From assembly GCA_036365145.1 (NCBI GenBank), contig JAEOAD010000012.1:42538501-42602500 (forward strand): a DNA stretch of 64,000 bases, written 5' to 3'. The position numbers and the translations under genes are program-made. Positions 33,811-46,449 of this stretch are shown one piece after another. Position 1 is the stretch's first letter. Each line of letters starts with the position of its first letter. The notes under the pieces were generated by a model that did not search any database, had not been told where the DNA came from, and saw only the letters and a program-made list of their open reading frames with translations. The stretch is from Orientallactaga sibirica (lineage: Eukaryota; Chordata; Mammalia; Rodentia; Dipodidae).

Positions 33811-34504
33811 ATTTTTCATTTTGGTGCAAATGAATAAGAATAATTCAGAAATGGCAAATTTTATAATATAAAATTAATCAGCAATACCTTACTATTTTTA
33901 TGTGACAGCTTTGCACTCATGGGAATCCATGGCTTTTAATATAGATAGGACAAGATAGAAATGGTAATCCAAAAATGACTTATATATGTAACAATTTTCT
34001 CAGAAAATTGGGAATAGACACATAGTGTGTACCATGCTCTGCTACAGGCACTCGAATAATAGCAGTAACTTACAAAAGCCAGAGCACCTGACTTCATAAA
34101 AATTACAGTAGATAACAGTTACAAAGAAATTATCAAGCAAATAAATATAGTTTAAATGATGACATTTGTAGAGTAACAAAAAGAAAAGCAAGGAAAAGCA
34201 GGGCATCTTTGAACACAAAGTATAGAGCAAAGGTTTGTTGTAAATAGAGCCATTAGAAAAGCCCTCGTTTTTCAGTTGCTGTTTGAGAAACAAGAAAGAA
34301 GTACAAGGATGCTCTCTCAATGAAATATTCCAGATAGAGAACCAAAAAGTGCAAAGATCTTGATAGTATTGATGGGCTCAGTCCTGTGCTGGAAACCACA
34401 GCTTCTGTGAGTTCATGATGTAATTTCCATGGGGGTCAGGTAATATCCAGATGAAAGTGTTTTGAAGCCCTCTTGTAGTTAGCTCTTACATACATTTTGC
34501 CCCA
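33811..34504. other. intron, no recognisable element
   Basis: Nothing supportable. The minus-strand frame at 34042-34320 has no recognised domain. Confidence 0.45.
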
Positions 34505-34690
34505 CTGGAACTTTAACTCATTGCATTAAAAAAAAACAGCATAAAAGTAAGATGGGGATTAATGGGGAAGAAGAAGAGTGTTAATGGGAGGGAGTGGGGA
34601 TAAGTGAAGGTTATTGGAGAGGATAAAATCAAAACATATTTTATATATGCATGCAAGTGTCAAGATGGAAAAAAATAAATTAAAATATTC
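34505..34690 (+). mobile_element. L1 3' end fragment
   Basis: 'gggattaatggggaagaaga', 'gggagggagtggggataagt' and 'aatcaaaacatattttatat' followed by A-rich sequence: the general form of rodent L1 3' UTR tails, similar to 38672-38815 and 50636-50800. Confidence 0.5.
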
Positions 34691-35229
34691 TTTTAAAAGC
34701 CCTGAGTTAGGATGCTTGAGATGATTCAGGGAAAATGAAGCAAGGAAGAGGCAGAGAAAGTTGAGGTGAATTTGCTGAGGAAGAGGTCACTGACCGTGTA
34801 AGGCCTCATGTACTGCAGTGAGAAATAGGGCTTTTATTTGAATGAAATAAAGAAAAAAACACTGTTGGGAATGTATGGAAAGGAGGAGTGATATGAGCAG
34901 CTATACTTCTAAAAGATTCTACTGGTTGGTCTGCTAAAAACATGGAGCCCACTCTTGTGTAAATCAGGATAGACCCTGGAGAAAGATGCTAGCTACAACA
35001 TGGCTGTGTGCTTCAGGGGAGAAGGGATAGCACATAGCACTTTGTGGCCTCCTGCGTGCCCGAGGTTGACATGACACAGTGTTCACTCCATAAAGATATT
35101 TGATTAGAGAAAGAGTTATCCCTTGAGTGCAAGAAGAACGTGGGTATTAAAGTCTGGAGGTCAGGTGGTTTCCCTTGCTTCCCTATTTTATCTTCTCAAC
35201 TCCACATACTGGGAGGATGCATGTCACTG
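34691..35229. other. intron, no recognisable element
   Basis: Purine-rich, somewhat GC-richer than average. No repeat named. Confidence 0.4.
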
Positions 35230-36000
35230 ATTTTTTTGTTGTTGTTGTTGTTTTTAGTTTATATTTTTCATTAGAATGCTTTTCAAAGAGATTTCTTTGA
35301 ACAAATTTTTGTCAAGATATCACATAAAATGAAATGGATACATGTGTGATTGTGCAATCAGCCTCACAATCAAGACAGAATAGTCCTTTTACCTAAATGT
35401 TTTTTTTTTTTCATATGCATTTGCAATTCTCTTCCCCCTTCCAAACACCTAATTACATCTGAGTCACTTTGTCATTGTTTCACATTCTGAAAATGTTGCA
35501 TGAATTGATTTCCACTGTTGATAATAAATGGATTTATATTTGACCTTTTTTATGCAGAACAGTGCTTTCAAAACGTCCAAACTTTTACATTATGAATGGT
35601 TTCCCCCTTGGTGGATTACTGTTGTCATCATATCACCACTACTTGGTTGACATTACTTTGGCTTTAAGAGTATGATGAGCAATGCTGTGATGAATGTTTG
35701 CATATGCATTTTAGTGTGGGCATGTATTTTCCTTTTAAAATGTATCTAGTGGACTTGTTGGATCCTATGATGAACTTACATCCTTAGGGTTCTATTAAGT
35801 GGTTGTGCCATGTCACATTTTAACATCTAGTTATTTTCCATCATTGTCAACACTTAGTATTGCCTGTCTTCTTAACACTTCCTATCTGTTGGGTATAGAA
35901 TGTACCATATTGTGACTGAGCAGTTGGACATTTCTCTAATAACTAATGATGTCAAGATTCTTCTTTTTCTTTCTATATATCTTTATAAAGAATCTGCTTG

Positions 36001-36251
36001 GGGCTGGAGAGATGGCTTAAGGCGCCTGCCTCCTAAGCCTAAGAATGCTGGTTCCAATCTCCAGGTCTACGTTTAGCCAGATGCAAAGTGACGCAAGGGC
36101 GCAATGCTGCACTTGCCCACACAGGGGCACACGCATCTGGATTTCGCTCTTAGCAGCTGAGAGGCTGCTGGCGCGCCCATCTCTATCTGTCTTCCTTTCT
36201 CTCTCTCTGTATCTCTCTCTGTGTCTCTCCCCGCCCCCCCCCAAAAAAAAT
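36001..36251 (+). mobile_element. tRNA-derived rodent SINE, type B, with target duplication
   Basis: Sense copy starting ggggctggagagatggctta. The head lacks the usual 'gcggtt' after 'ggctta', a small deletion next to the A-box. Body 'gacgcaagggcgcaatgctg', CT-rich part, a C9-type run and an A-tail. GAATCTGCTTG is at 35990-36000 and 36252-36262. Confidence 0.95.
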
Positions 36252-37057
36252 GAATCTGCTTGAATCATTTCCTCAGATTTAGAAATTATATTGTGTTGTT
36301 ACTGAGACAAGTCTATTCATAAGATATGCTTTGGAAACATTGTCCTGGTTTTCAGCTTCCTGATTTTTTTGTTTTGTTTTCTTATTTTTCAATAGTTAAT
36401 TTTTTAATCTTGATAAAGTCTATTTTAATCAATTGTTTCTCTTCTTTGGTTTGTGCTTTTTATATTTTATTGAAAATCTTTGAATATTTTTTTTTTTTCT
36501 GTTTTGCTACTGGAAGCTTGATCTTACTGACTTTTTGGAATAAGGGATCCATGTTTGGTTAGTTTTTGTGAATGCACTAGGGTAAGAGTTAAGGTTATTT
36601 ATTTCTATTTAAAAATTTAGTTTCTTTAGTGCAATAGGTTGAAAAGTTTCTTATTTCATGGACTTCCCATGGCAACTTTGTGAAAACCAATGGATCACAT
36701 AAATTGTGAATCTATTTTTGACTATATAGTCTTTCTATGGTATACATCTGTCATTATGCCAATACCGCACTATCTTGATTTATGCTATGCAGAAAGTCTT
36801 TCAGGATTTCAGTTTAGATTGCTCTTGAGACTGTGAATCAATTTGGAAAAAGAATGTCATTTTAATAATAATCATGCCTATGGCATATCTCATTATTTAT
36901 TTAGATCTTTTAATTTAAGTTTCCTTTTACATTGCTCATATTGTTTATTATACAGCTCACACATAGCATTCCTTAAATTATTCTATTTTTTTCTGTTGTG
37001 AAAATGAAGTTATGTGTTGTTATTTTATATATTTTATATAATTTATTAGCTTTTATA

Positions 37058-37430
<373 letters not shown>

Positions 37431-37627
37431 CAGCTTTCAACTTGTTACATAAATGTTTCATTTGTACAGATGTTTGATAAAATGTAACAGGGGCTGAAAA
37501 GTACAACCTGGATTTCATAAACTTTTATCAAAATACCCATGGTTTTTTATTTTTATATTGTGTCTAATGGTTTTAATTTTATAAAGGTAAAAGTGAATGA
37601 TTATAATATAGCATTGAAATATTTTAT

Positions 37628-37876
37628 TTATTTAATTTTTTTAGAGAGAGACACAGAGTGAGACAGACAGAGAGGGAGACAGATAGAGAATGGGCACGCT
37701 GTTGTCTCTCAGCTGCTGTGAAAGGACTCCAGATGTGTGCGCCTCCCTTGTGGGCAAGTGCGGCATTGCGCCCTTGTGTCACTTTGCATCTGGCTAAATG
37801 TGGGACCTGGAGATTGGAACCGGGTTCTTAGGCTTAGCAGGCAGGCACCTTAACTGCTAGGCCATCTCTCCAGTCC
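37628..37876 (-). mobile_element. tRNA-derived rodent SINE, type B, with 18-bp target duplication
   Basis: Antisense type B, body 'gcattgcgcccttgtgtcac', head 'gctaggccatctctccagtc'. AGCATTGAAATATTTTAT is at 37610-37627 and again at 37877-37894, without a mismatch. Confidence 0.96.
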
Positions 37877-38402
37877 AGCATTGAAATATTTTATGACTTT
37901 CCTTTTACTATAAGCTGACCCATGGTACAACACTTAATTATTACCTAGAAATATACATGAGTTTTCTTTCTTGCCCCTAAAATCTACAATCTTGCTAAAT
38001 TCCCTTCTCTCTTATAATTAATTTTAAAATTTTAGTGTTTTCTGTAAACATTGAGATTTCCTGCAAGTAACAGTAGTTTTATTTATTCCATATAATAATA
38101 TTATTATAAGCCACCTTACCTGTTGTGCAATCATATTTAGACAGGATTGTGCCTTTAGTTATTGATAATGGTATTATCTTTAAGTTTAACCTAGATAATT
38201 TTAATCATATTATAGAAGTTTCTTTCTGTTTTTCATTTGCTGAAAGTTTATATCTGTGAATGGGTATTGAGGTTTATCAATTTTATAATGTTATTGTTTT
38301 TCACATGTGATAAATTATATTCATGGATCTTTGTCTGTTAGACCAACCTTGTATTCCTGGTATATTCTTGGGATAATTAAACCTTGAAATATAGTGAAAT
38401 TT

Positions 38403-38520
38403 GGCTGGGCATGGTGGAACATGCCTTAATCATAACACTTGGGATTTTGGGGCAGGAGAATAATGAGTTCATGGCCAGCCTGAGATACAAAATGAAACCT
38501 TGACTCAAACAAAGATTAAA
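38403..38520 (+). mobile_element. B1 SINE, diverged
   Basis: Sense: 'ggctgggcatggtggaacat', then 'ggggcaggagaataatgagt' and 'gccagcctgagatacaaaat' with an A-rich end. Shorter than full B1. Confidence 0.8.
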
Positions 38521-38671
38521 AATATTAATGAATTTTATTTGTTCATTTTTTGGAAGAGTTTTGTATGTATATTATTGTTTATAATTTCATCTTTCTTGTG
38601 ATATATTAGCTGGTTTTACATTTAGGCTGCATAAAATGAGTTATGAAATGGGTTTTCTAAAAACATTTGTG

Positions 38672-38815
38672 TAGGGAAAAGGAAAATAGGAAAAGAGTTA
38701 GTTGGGAAGAGGGGGTTTATTTAGAATGGGAGAGAATAAAAGATGGTAATTGGAATGAATATGATCAAAATATATTATACATGTATGGAATTGTCAAAAA
38801 AATAAGGAAAAGGAA
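38672..38815 (+). mobile_element. L1 3' end fragment
   Basis: 'gagttagttgggaagagggg', 'gaatgaatatgatcaaaata' and 'tgtatggaattgtcaaaaaa' then an A-rich tail. The same wording style occurs at 50636-50800. Inserted into the old minus-strand L1. Confidence 0.5.
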
Positions 38816-39179
38816 AGAATTCATGAAGAATTATATCTTCCCTACATGTTTGATGGAATTTACCACTTTTCACTCCATGGCTACCTGGTCTTATTGCTTT
38901 GAGTCTGTGGTACCTCAGTATATTCTCGTAGGGGTACATGGTAGAAGTTTGTCCACACCATGGTGGCTAGGAAGAAGACAGAAAGCAAAGTGGCTAGTGT
39001 CCTAAAATTTCCTTTTATTGGGTGGGGGGTGATCCTAGAGGTATAACTTTCTTGTATGAGTCCCCACTTAAACAAGGTGCCAATATTTCCAAACTGAGCC
39101 CACTCCTTTAACCTTTGGGTGACATTCAGGATCTTTACCACAGCTGTATTCAGAAGCATCTTTGTTGAATTTGATTATT

Positions 39180-39447
39180 ATTATTATTATTATTATTTTT
39201 TTTTTTTGGAGAGAGACAGAGAGAGAGGGAAGACAGACAGAGATGGGCACGCCAGCAGTCTCTCAGCTGCTGCAAATGAAATCCAGATGTGCGTGGCCCC
39301 TTGTGGTCAAGTGCGGCATTGCGCCCTTGAGTCACTTTGCATCTGCCTAAACGTGGGACCTGGAGATTGGAACCGCTGGAGATTGGAACCAGTGTTCTTA
39401 GGCTTAGGGGGCAGGTGCCTTAACCACTAAGCCATCTCTCCAGCCCA
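39180..39447 (-). mobile_element. tRNA-derived rodent SINE, type B, with internal duplication and target duplication
   Basis: Antisense: (ATT)n and poly-T tail, 'gcattgcgcccttgagtcac', 'ggagattggaaccgctggag' continuing 'attggaaccag' (tandem B-box-like duplication), head 'actaagccatctctccagcc'. AATTTGATTATT is at 39168-39179 and 39448-39459. Confidence 0.95.
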
Positions 39448-40207
39448 AATTTGATTATTTTTAATGTTCTTGGGTATTGTTACTTCCAAAACATTTCCAC
39501 CATGATCAGAAAATATTTTTCCATAGTTTTAAATTTCCAACTTTTTATCTTGTATTATGGTGCAGATGCTGTCCTTTCTCCGTAAACATTCTGTTTTCAA
39601 GTAAGTAGAATGGACATTCTGTCTTCTTAGGTGGAATTAAGTTGAGGGAGTTGATGGTGCTAGATTTATATCTTTGCTGATTTTTGGATTAAGTTTTTGA
39701 GCCAGTAGTTAGTTGCATTTTAGTTCTTAACAGGAATCTATGTTAATCTTTGCTCTATGTATTTTGAAATTGGAGGCAAAACACAACATTTGCTTATTTT
39801 TTTCTCTGTGTGCTTATCATTTTTGTATACTCCTTGATATCTGATGATACATTTTGTTTTGAAATCTATTTTATTCATTATTAAAATACTCACTCCAGAC
39901 TTATTATTTTACCTTTGCATGGTACATATGTTTCATTATATTCACTAAGAATATTTCAGCATCTTTCTACTAAAAATGAACATTTTTTACAAATAGTTTA
40001 TATTTTTGAATTTTTCATTCTGATCATTTCTGTCTTTAAAGTGCTTAAATTCTTAATAGATAATGTAATATTTGAGCCAGATGAAATTGGCTCTACCATT
40101 TTTTTTAACTTTTCTTGGATCTTATTTCTTTCCACGTGACTCCTTTTTTGCCTTTTTCATTTTATTATATACATATTTTGGGATCTACTTTAGATTTTTC
40201 TGTTGCG

Positions 40208-40238
<31 letters not shown>

Positions 40239-40775
40239 GATTAGTTATCTATATAATGTGCATAGAGCCATGATGGTACCATCATTAGCCTTCTCCCTGA
40301 CCCCCCATCGGGTATTGTGGATCTTGCATTGTGGGGATAGCCATCAGTTATGGGGGTGAGGCAATGTCTCTGTGCATAATGACCCAACTTATGGCTCTAA
40401 CAATCTTTTTGCCCCCTCTTCCATGAATTTCCCTAAGCCATGTTGGGTTCATTTTAGGTCTATTTCAGTGATGAAGTCATGGGAGTCTCTGTGTCTCTGG
40501 ATCTCTGGTTTGGTAGGAGTTGAGTGTTCTCTGTGTCTATTTCCTTCACCCCAGTGCTGATGCCAAGCTTGCTGAGAAAGCAGCACTCTTGCTCATTTCC
40601 CCAATTTTTTATGGGTTCAACTGGTACCCTGGTGAGATGTGAAGGGCTGATTCTCTCCTCAGGTTCTAGGTCCATCTGAAAAAGAGAAGCAAATTTTCCA
40701 ACAGAGAGTGAGGTCTGTGCAAGGTACATGGATAGCCATTATTGTCCTAGAGTGAATTTAATGGGTGTAGTCCCT
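40208..40775 (-). mobile_element. L1-type 3' UTR copy, minus orientation
   Basis: Starts with a poly-T run (about 40208-40238, the reversed A-tail), then 'tagccttctccctgaccccc', 'tctctgtgcataatgaccca', 'gaatttccctaagccatgtt' and 'ctgaaaaagagaagcaaatt'. Same sequence as 26655-27175 and (reversed) 48079-48632. It passes directly into oppositely oriented L1-like material at about 40776. Confidence 0.75.
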
Positions 40776-41640
40776 TTTGTAATGCAGGTCATGTCCTGCC
40801 AGGCCTGCCTGAGCCCCATCACTGGTCAGGTGCCTCCCTACCCTTCTTGAGCCCCATCACCAGTTAAATGCGGCTCTCCCCCTCTCACACCAGATCAGGG
40901 ATCCAGGGCAGTAGTCCAGTGTTCCCACCCTACCCTTCCTGAGCCCAACTAGGGTGGTTGCGGCACCCTCCCCCTCCCCCTCCCACCTCCAATAAGGGAC
41001 CCAGGTCAGCAGGCCAGTGTCCACGGCCCTAGCCTTTCTGAACTCCAGTGGCCATCTCCCTGACACTCACCACTGCCCCCAACCCCACCCTAGGCCAGCA
41101 GGCTAGCATTCTACACCCTAGGCTTTCTGAACCCTTGTAATATACAGACCACAGTGAAAAAGAAATAGCATGAAAAACCAGATACAAGTAAATCCAGCTA
41201 GACTGTCCAGTCCCACAACGGGTATCTCTAATCAAATCATAGAAGAGACAATAGGATCAGGACCCCAAAATGAAGAGACAAAGTATGCAACCCTGGCCAA
41301 GCAAATACCACAACTTTCAGAAACTCAACAAAGAGCCAATAATTGTATGAACGTTATCCTTGCTAGATTAGACCTAATAGAAAAGAACCATGAAGGGTTC
41401 CAAAGACAGTTAAATGATCTGAAGGACAGTGAAAAAAAAGAGGTCCTCAATAACCAGCTTGCTATGTTCAATGAAAAAAAAAAAAAAAAAAAAGCAAGGA
41501 TGAACTCCAAGAAGCATTAAGCAAATCAGAAAATTATGTGAACAGGGAACTCGACAGAGGGATGGAAACTGTATATAAAAAAAGCAATAGAAAATATGAA
41601 CCAAATTGAACAACCTCTTTTGAGGTTTTAATATCCATTT
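40776..41640 (+). mobile_element. L1-like 5' UTR monomers plus ORF1-like N-terminal piece
   Basis: C-rich repeated units start with tgag/tgaa at 40810, 40848, 40940, 41039 and 41128 (spacings 38, 92, 99, 89) and each ends near 'ctacccttc' or 'ctaggctttc'. They are followed by an A-rich frame from ATG 41170 to about 41520. The frame encodes a Lys/Glu/Gln/Asn-rich, leucine-spaced protein that looks like the coiled-coil part of L1 ORF1. A 20-nt A-run at 41473-41492 and stops break it. Rodent L1s are known for tandem 5' UTR monomers. Assignment is by architecture, not sequence match. Confidence 0.5.
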
Positions 41641-42400
41641 CTGCACAATACTTTTATTTTAAACTTTGTAACAGATGTTCATTTCACTTATTTTATTTTT
41701 TTTCCTTTCAGATAAAAAGTAATCATTTTTAATTGCTTCCTTTTTTAATTTTTAGTTTAGAAAAGTATAGGGATTAAGATAATTGAGTCTGAAATTATAT
41801 AAAAATATGTCTTATCTCCACCAAATAAGAGCTGAAACCACTTAATACTTTTTTATCCTTACTTGTATCATCTAAAAATAGGAGCAAAATAGTATTCAAG
41901 CATGGAAATTAGGCATTCTATATAGGCTCAGGATCAGTACATACTTAGTATGTTCACTCCTGTGTAACATTCATAACAGACCCTGATCCTGGTCATGATA
42001 TTTAAGAGATATATGTCACTGAGTTGAAAGTTCAGGCCTAAAAATAGTGAATATAAGAAATATTATTTGCATTAATTTCATTTCACTTTATAAATGATTA
42101 TTTGGGTTAATTTTATTGGAAGTATATCACCAGTATTAATCTGATAGACTCTGTTTTCATCTTTTTTTTTCCCTTTGTCTATGGTACATTGTTTTTGACT
42201 TCCCTTTGCTAAGAAACAACAGAATAATTCTTTCAAAATTACTGCATGTAAACTTAAGTACTGGAGAATCATTAGGGCTTATGATAGTGGCAGCTTCAGG
42301 TTCTGATAGAGGCTCTATATCAAAGCCATATACAGATGAGTGACAGAAGACACCTCATGTTTTCCTCTTGGCTGCACACTTACATGCATAGGATGCATGC
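41641..42400. other. intron, no recognisable element
   Basis: AT-rich; nothing supportable. The minus frame at 42078-42272 is chance. Confidence 0.45.
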
Positions 42401-42452
42401 ATCTACACACACACACATACAGCACACACACAACATCACACCACACACACAT
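42401..42452. repeat. CA-rich simple repeat
   Basis: Irregular (CA)n with interruptions, possibly the 3' end of an eroded B2/B3-type SINE (42285-42470). Confidence 0.85.
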
Positions 42453-42636
42453 GCACATGCAAAAAAAATCTATATGTGAACATTAAATGTAGAACATCTG
42501 GTAGGTGGGCAAAGGAGGCATGGGCGCCTGTAGTTAAACACATCACCATAATTTTGAGAGCAAGCAGGCTTTAAAATCAACTTTCCTGTACAAAATTATT
42601 TTTCATTAAATACCATGTAGTAGTAAAACATGTATT

Positions 42637-42824
42637 TAATTTAATTTAATTTAATTAATTAATTTATTTATTTATTTTTGGTTTTGCGAGGTAGGGTCTC
42701 ACTCCGGTCCAGGCTGACCTGGAATTAACTATATAGTCTCAGGGTGGCCTCGAACTCTCAGTGATCCTCCTACCTCTGCCTCCTGAGTGCTGAGATTAAA
42801 GGTGTGCGCCACCACACCCGGCTT
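42637..42824 (-). mobile_element. B1 SINE, well preserved, with target duplication
   Basis: Antisense: ATTT/AATT tail, 'gcgaggtagggtctcactcc', 'ctgacctggaattaactata', 'cagggtggcctcgaactctc', and the 5' end 'gtgcgccaccacacccggct' with retained CpGs. AAAACATGTATT is at 42625-42636 and 42825-42836. The least diverged B1 in the window. Confidence 0.96.
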
Positions 42825-43086
42825 AAAACATGTATTCTAAATAAATACTTATGTGGTATATATTATGACACTTTCTTAGATAAAATTGTATAAACTATCT
42901 CCAAAACTTCTTAAAAATTGGACAATTATAATTTCGTAATTATGTAATGTAGAATATTATCCAGTCGAAATGTATTTGTATAATGTGTATAATTATCTAA
43001 TATAATTATATTTTATATTATAAATATCATAAAAATATAATTATCTAATATAAATGTTAGGGAGTTTAAAAACAAATGCACCATAG

Positions 43087-43432
43087 GGCTTGGGGAGATG
43101 GCTTAGTCAGTAAAATGCTTGTTACATAAGCATGAGGACCTGAGCTGGATCCCTGGAACCCTCAAGAGAGATGGACACAGTGGCTGCATCTGTAATCCCA
43201 GAGCAGAAGTGGAGACAGAAGGATCCCTGGAGCTCCTTGGCTAGCTCTTCCGGCCTAATTGTTGAGCTCAGATGCAGTGAGAGCCCTTTTCTCAAAAAAC
43301 AACAAAAACAATAAAATACAGTGGAGCATGATTGGGGAAGACACATGGCATTAACTATTAGCATCCACACACATGGGCACACAGATGTACACCCCACAAA
43401 CATCTACATGCAAAGAAACATATGAACAAATC
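43087..43432 (+). mobile_element. long rodent SINE (B2/B3-superfamily-like)
   Basis: Sense: tRNA-like head 'gggcttggggagatggctta', B-box-like 'gacctgagctggatccctgg', middle 'atctgtaatcccagagcaga', then 'gtgagagcccttttctcaaa' and 3' 'cacacatgggcacacagatg'. Family name uncertain. Confidence 0.72.
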
Positions 43433-43899
43433 TAACAAAGAGAAAGTGGTTGAAGTGGTGCCAACTGAGTGAGACTTGAAAATGATGTTTGTAAGCATCT
43501 GAAAGAAAGAAAGAAGTAATATCATATGCATGGTGTGATGCCACTCACACCCGGTATTAAAAGTTAATTGATATCAGCTTCTTTAGCAGTAAGTAGTATT
43601 TCAGGATAACCTTCGAAGAGATCACCAAATAAAGTGACTATGATAGATGTATGTTGAACATTGAAGAAAACATGAAAAAATGATCAACCTGAGAATGGCA
43701 AAATTATAATAACTTTGATAAGTTTACTTGAAAATATTGAATTAAAGTACATGCTCCAATTTCAAACCTTCAGACAGAAGATGTACAGCCTGTGCTTTAG
43801 GGTAACCTACCAAAATAGAAAGGTTATTAAAATCACTTTCACTGTCAACCAGCTTCACCTTTTATGCAATATTGTTATTTTATTTATTTTATTTTTTAA
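43433..43899. other. intron, no recognisable element
   Basis: Nothing supportable. Confidence 0.4.
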
Positions 43900-44960
43900 T
43901 GCTTGTGAGCTTTAGTGTAATATGAACATATTACATATTGGTCATATTCTCATAGGGCTATACTCTTATATCCCCTCTCTGTGCCCCCATTGCACTGGTG
44001 GCCCTCAGTGGGGTTATTGGTATTCATTGTGGGATCATGAATGCACCAGTCAGTCTCTGGGTCAGTCAGTCAGTCTTTGGCCAATGCCAAAGGATAATCC
44101 TTGCCACCCTGAGGCACTTAAAATCGTTCCTCCACTTCTTCCACAATGTTCCCTGAGCCTTGGAAGACTTGTTATAAGACTCCTTCAGTTTTGAACTCTC
44201 TGCATCTTCTGATTTCCTGCTTTGATGAGTTTTGAGGCTGTATAATGTCTATTACCATCTCCTTGGAGGAGGCTCTCAGGCTAGCAGTGAGAGCAGAAGT
44301 TGTGTTTAATCTGCCACTTCCTCCATAATAGGACCTGTCAGATATAATAGAGATGATTTTGTCTTGTGCTAGACATACAATTGGCTTCCTTTACTTGTAC
44401 TGTTGGATCTTGGGTCTCCAAACTATTTTCCTCCATATGTAAAAAGCAGATTCTCCAACCAAGATTAGATTAAAGAGGATAAGTACAGTCACTTTAAAAG
44501 AGGCTTTGATGGCCATAGCCTTGTATCTTAGCCAAAGAGTACTGGGAGCTCCCTGTATAGTATATGACTTTCGTATCTATAGCTTCCGACTTGGTTCTCA
44601 GGACCAAGTATGAATTCCCTCCCATGGAAGAGACTTCATATCCAATCAGAGAGCACTTTATTACCCCCACAGACTGTGTGCCACTATCACACAGGTGTGT
44701 ACATCTTGTCTGCTGGTTGATTTTGTAGTTTGTGAGATCCTTTGATGTTCCTGTTGTTGGTGACCATTATTCTCCAGCAGTTCCCAAAGCACTTTCTAGC
44801 ACTATGAGAGCTTGCCAGCAGGGAGCTGGTTTCCAGCTCAGTTCCAGCATGATCTCTCCTTATATTGTGCTCACAGCCTGTGGTGTCTTCTAGAGTAAGG
44901 AACAATGAATCAATGAAAATTGCAGGAACATGGATTCTTGTGGTCAGCTCCACGTTGCTG
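43900..44960 (-). mobile_element. L1 3' UTR-type sequence, diverged
   Basis: 'ccccattgcactggtggccc', 'cacaatgttccctgagcctt', 'gtgtgccactatcacacagg' and 'gcactttctagcactatgag' are the antisense wording of old rodent (Lx-like) L1 3' UTRs as I know them. The T-rich left end fits a reversed A-tail. Confidence 0.55.
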
Positions 44961-45299
44961 GGATGAACATCCAACCAGACAGCATAGGAGAGGAATAGGT
45001 TTGTTTCAGGCTTACAGATCCAGGGAAAACTCCTTCAGTGGCAGAAGAATATACTTACTTCAATACATCCAAGTAGAGAGAAATAGCTGCATCAAGCAAA
45101 GCTCAAACACCAGAAAACATGAACCCCAAATTTCAAACTGCTCTCTCCACACAATTTTGGGCCAAAATTCTGATCTGCCCCCAGTGACATGCTCCCTTAA
45201 GCAGGAAGCTGCCTGCCGTGGGCTGAAGTTGCAAACTTGGTTTTAACAAAACACCAGAGTCTATGGAACCATACATTTTAAGCTACCAGATGGATGGAT
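44961..45299. other. possible old DNA-transposon or LTR piece
   Basis: 'gtttgtttcaggcttacaga', 'tggcagaagaatatacttac' and 'gtgacatgctcccttaagca' look like a widespread rodent interspersed repeat, but I cannot name the family with confidence. Confidence 0.35.
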
Positions 45300-46080
45300 T
45301 TGAAAAAAAAAAAAAAAAAAAAAAAAAGATCACACTAAGGGTATACAGGCTCAGAAGGACAAACACCACATGTTTTCTCTCATATCTGCTTCCTAACATG
45401 GAACAACTTGATTTGTTTATAGATTATGGTAAGCATCCATAGTATTAGCAAGGAGAAAGGATCTAGAATGATGCTGGGAGAGAGGGGAAACAAAAAGGGG
45501 TTAAAGGATGAGAGGAAGCAGTGAGGGGATACTTCACAGTCATGTGGAGAGACAGAATATAGCAGGTGGAAGGGTGTTGAGGAGAGCTGGGGTAAGGAGG
45601 GTTAGGAGGAAGGAAATATACAGACCTATGACAGCATGAATCAGTACCATATAAAACTTATTCCTGGTTAGCAAATTAAAAGATATAACAGTCATAGAAG
45701 TGGAGTAACCCTAAAATTATCGGCTCTTGATGGCAAATCTCAGTGCCAGAACTAAGTTACCCCCTATATTGAGTTGTTGGCCAAGGAAGTCCATGAGATC
45801 CCAAAACAATGTAGGCCATTGTCAAAGCATATGGTTACCCACCAGATCTAAATGTAACATTGTTTTAAAGCATGTGTCTCTGAGCTATATCACTTGAGAT
45901 TGAGTGACACTTGGTTCCTCTGGAGATGGTGCCACATCTCTGGCTATGTGTGAACTCACTGGTAGTGTGGAAATACAGATGTCTTTCTATTCAGACTCAC
46001 TGAACTGAAGGTCTTTTTGGTTTTCTTAGTGCTAGATCCATCCATCCTTAGAATAGTGCAGTGCTTATATTTTCTTTGTA
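45300..46080 (+). mobile_element. L1 3' end fragments
   Basis: A 26-nt poly-A (45302-45327), then 'ggacaaacaccacatgtttt' (end of L1 ORF2) and a purine-rich 3' UTR to about 45680. After that 'agtaaccctaaaattatcgg', 'ggccaaggaagtccatgaga' and 'tcacttgagattgagtgaca' follow the order of old rodent L1 3' UTRs. Diverged. Confidence 0.55.
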
Positions 46081-46449
46081 ATGACTAGTACAAATTTGTG
46101 ATCATTTTATATTATATTATTGGCCAAAACTGAATTGTACCTTGCTTAGCAAATGTAAAAAAGAGTTAAATATTATATGGCTATACCTAAATAATAAAAT
46201 AAATTCTATTAAAGAATTTTCATAATTTCTAAAATAGAAATTTTATGTGGGGTTGCTTCAAAGCCATATATGTATCAGAGTATTTTCCCTTACAACTGAG
46301 CAGGTAAAAGGGATGAAAAATTGTTAAACTCTGCCCTTTTTTACCTTAAAATTTGGTATTCTAAATTTTTATGCTGTACCATTACCAAAGTAAGTTAGCA
46401 AAAACTATTTAATTTTAGAGAGAATTTTATATGCATAGGCCCTTGTATA

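Noticed and set aside
39068..39350. Frames with poly-Ile or poly-Tyr
   Set aside because: They come from the (ATT)n tail of a type B SINE.
41170..41520. 116-codon frame as a host gene
   Set aside because: It is A-rich, coiled-coil-like, follows L1-type C-rich monomers and runs into a poly-A slip; more likely an L1 ORF1 piece than a cellular gene.
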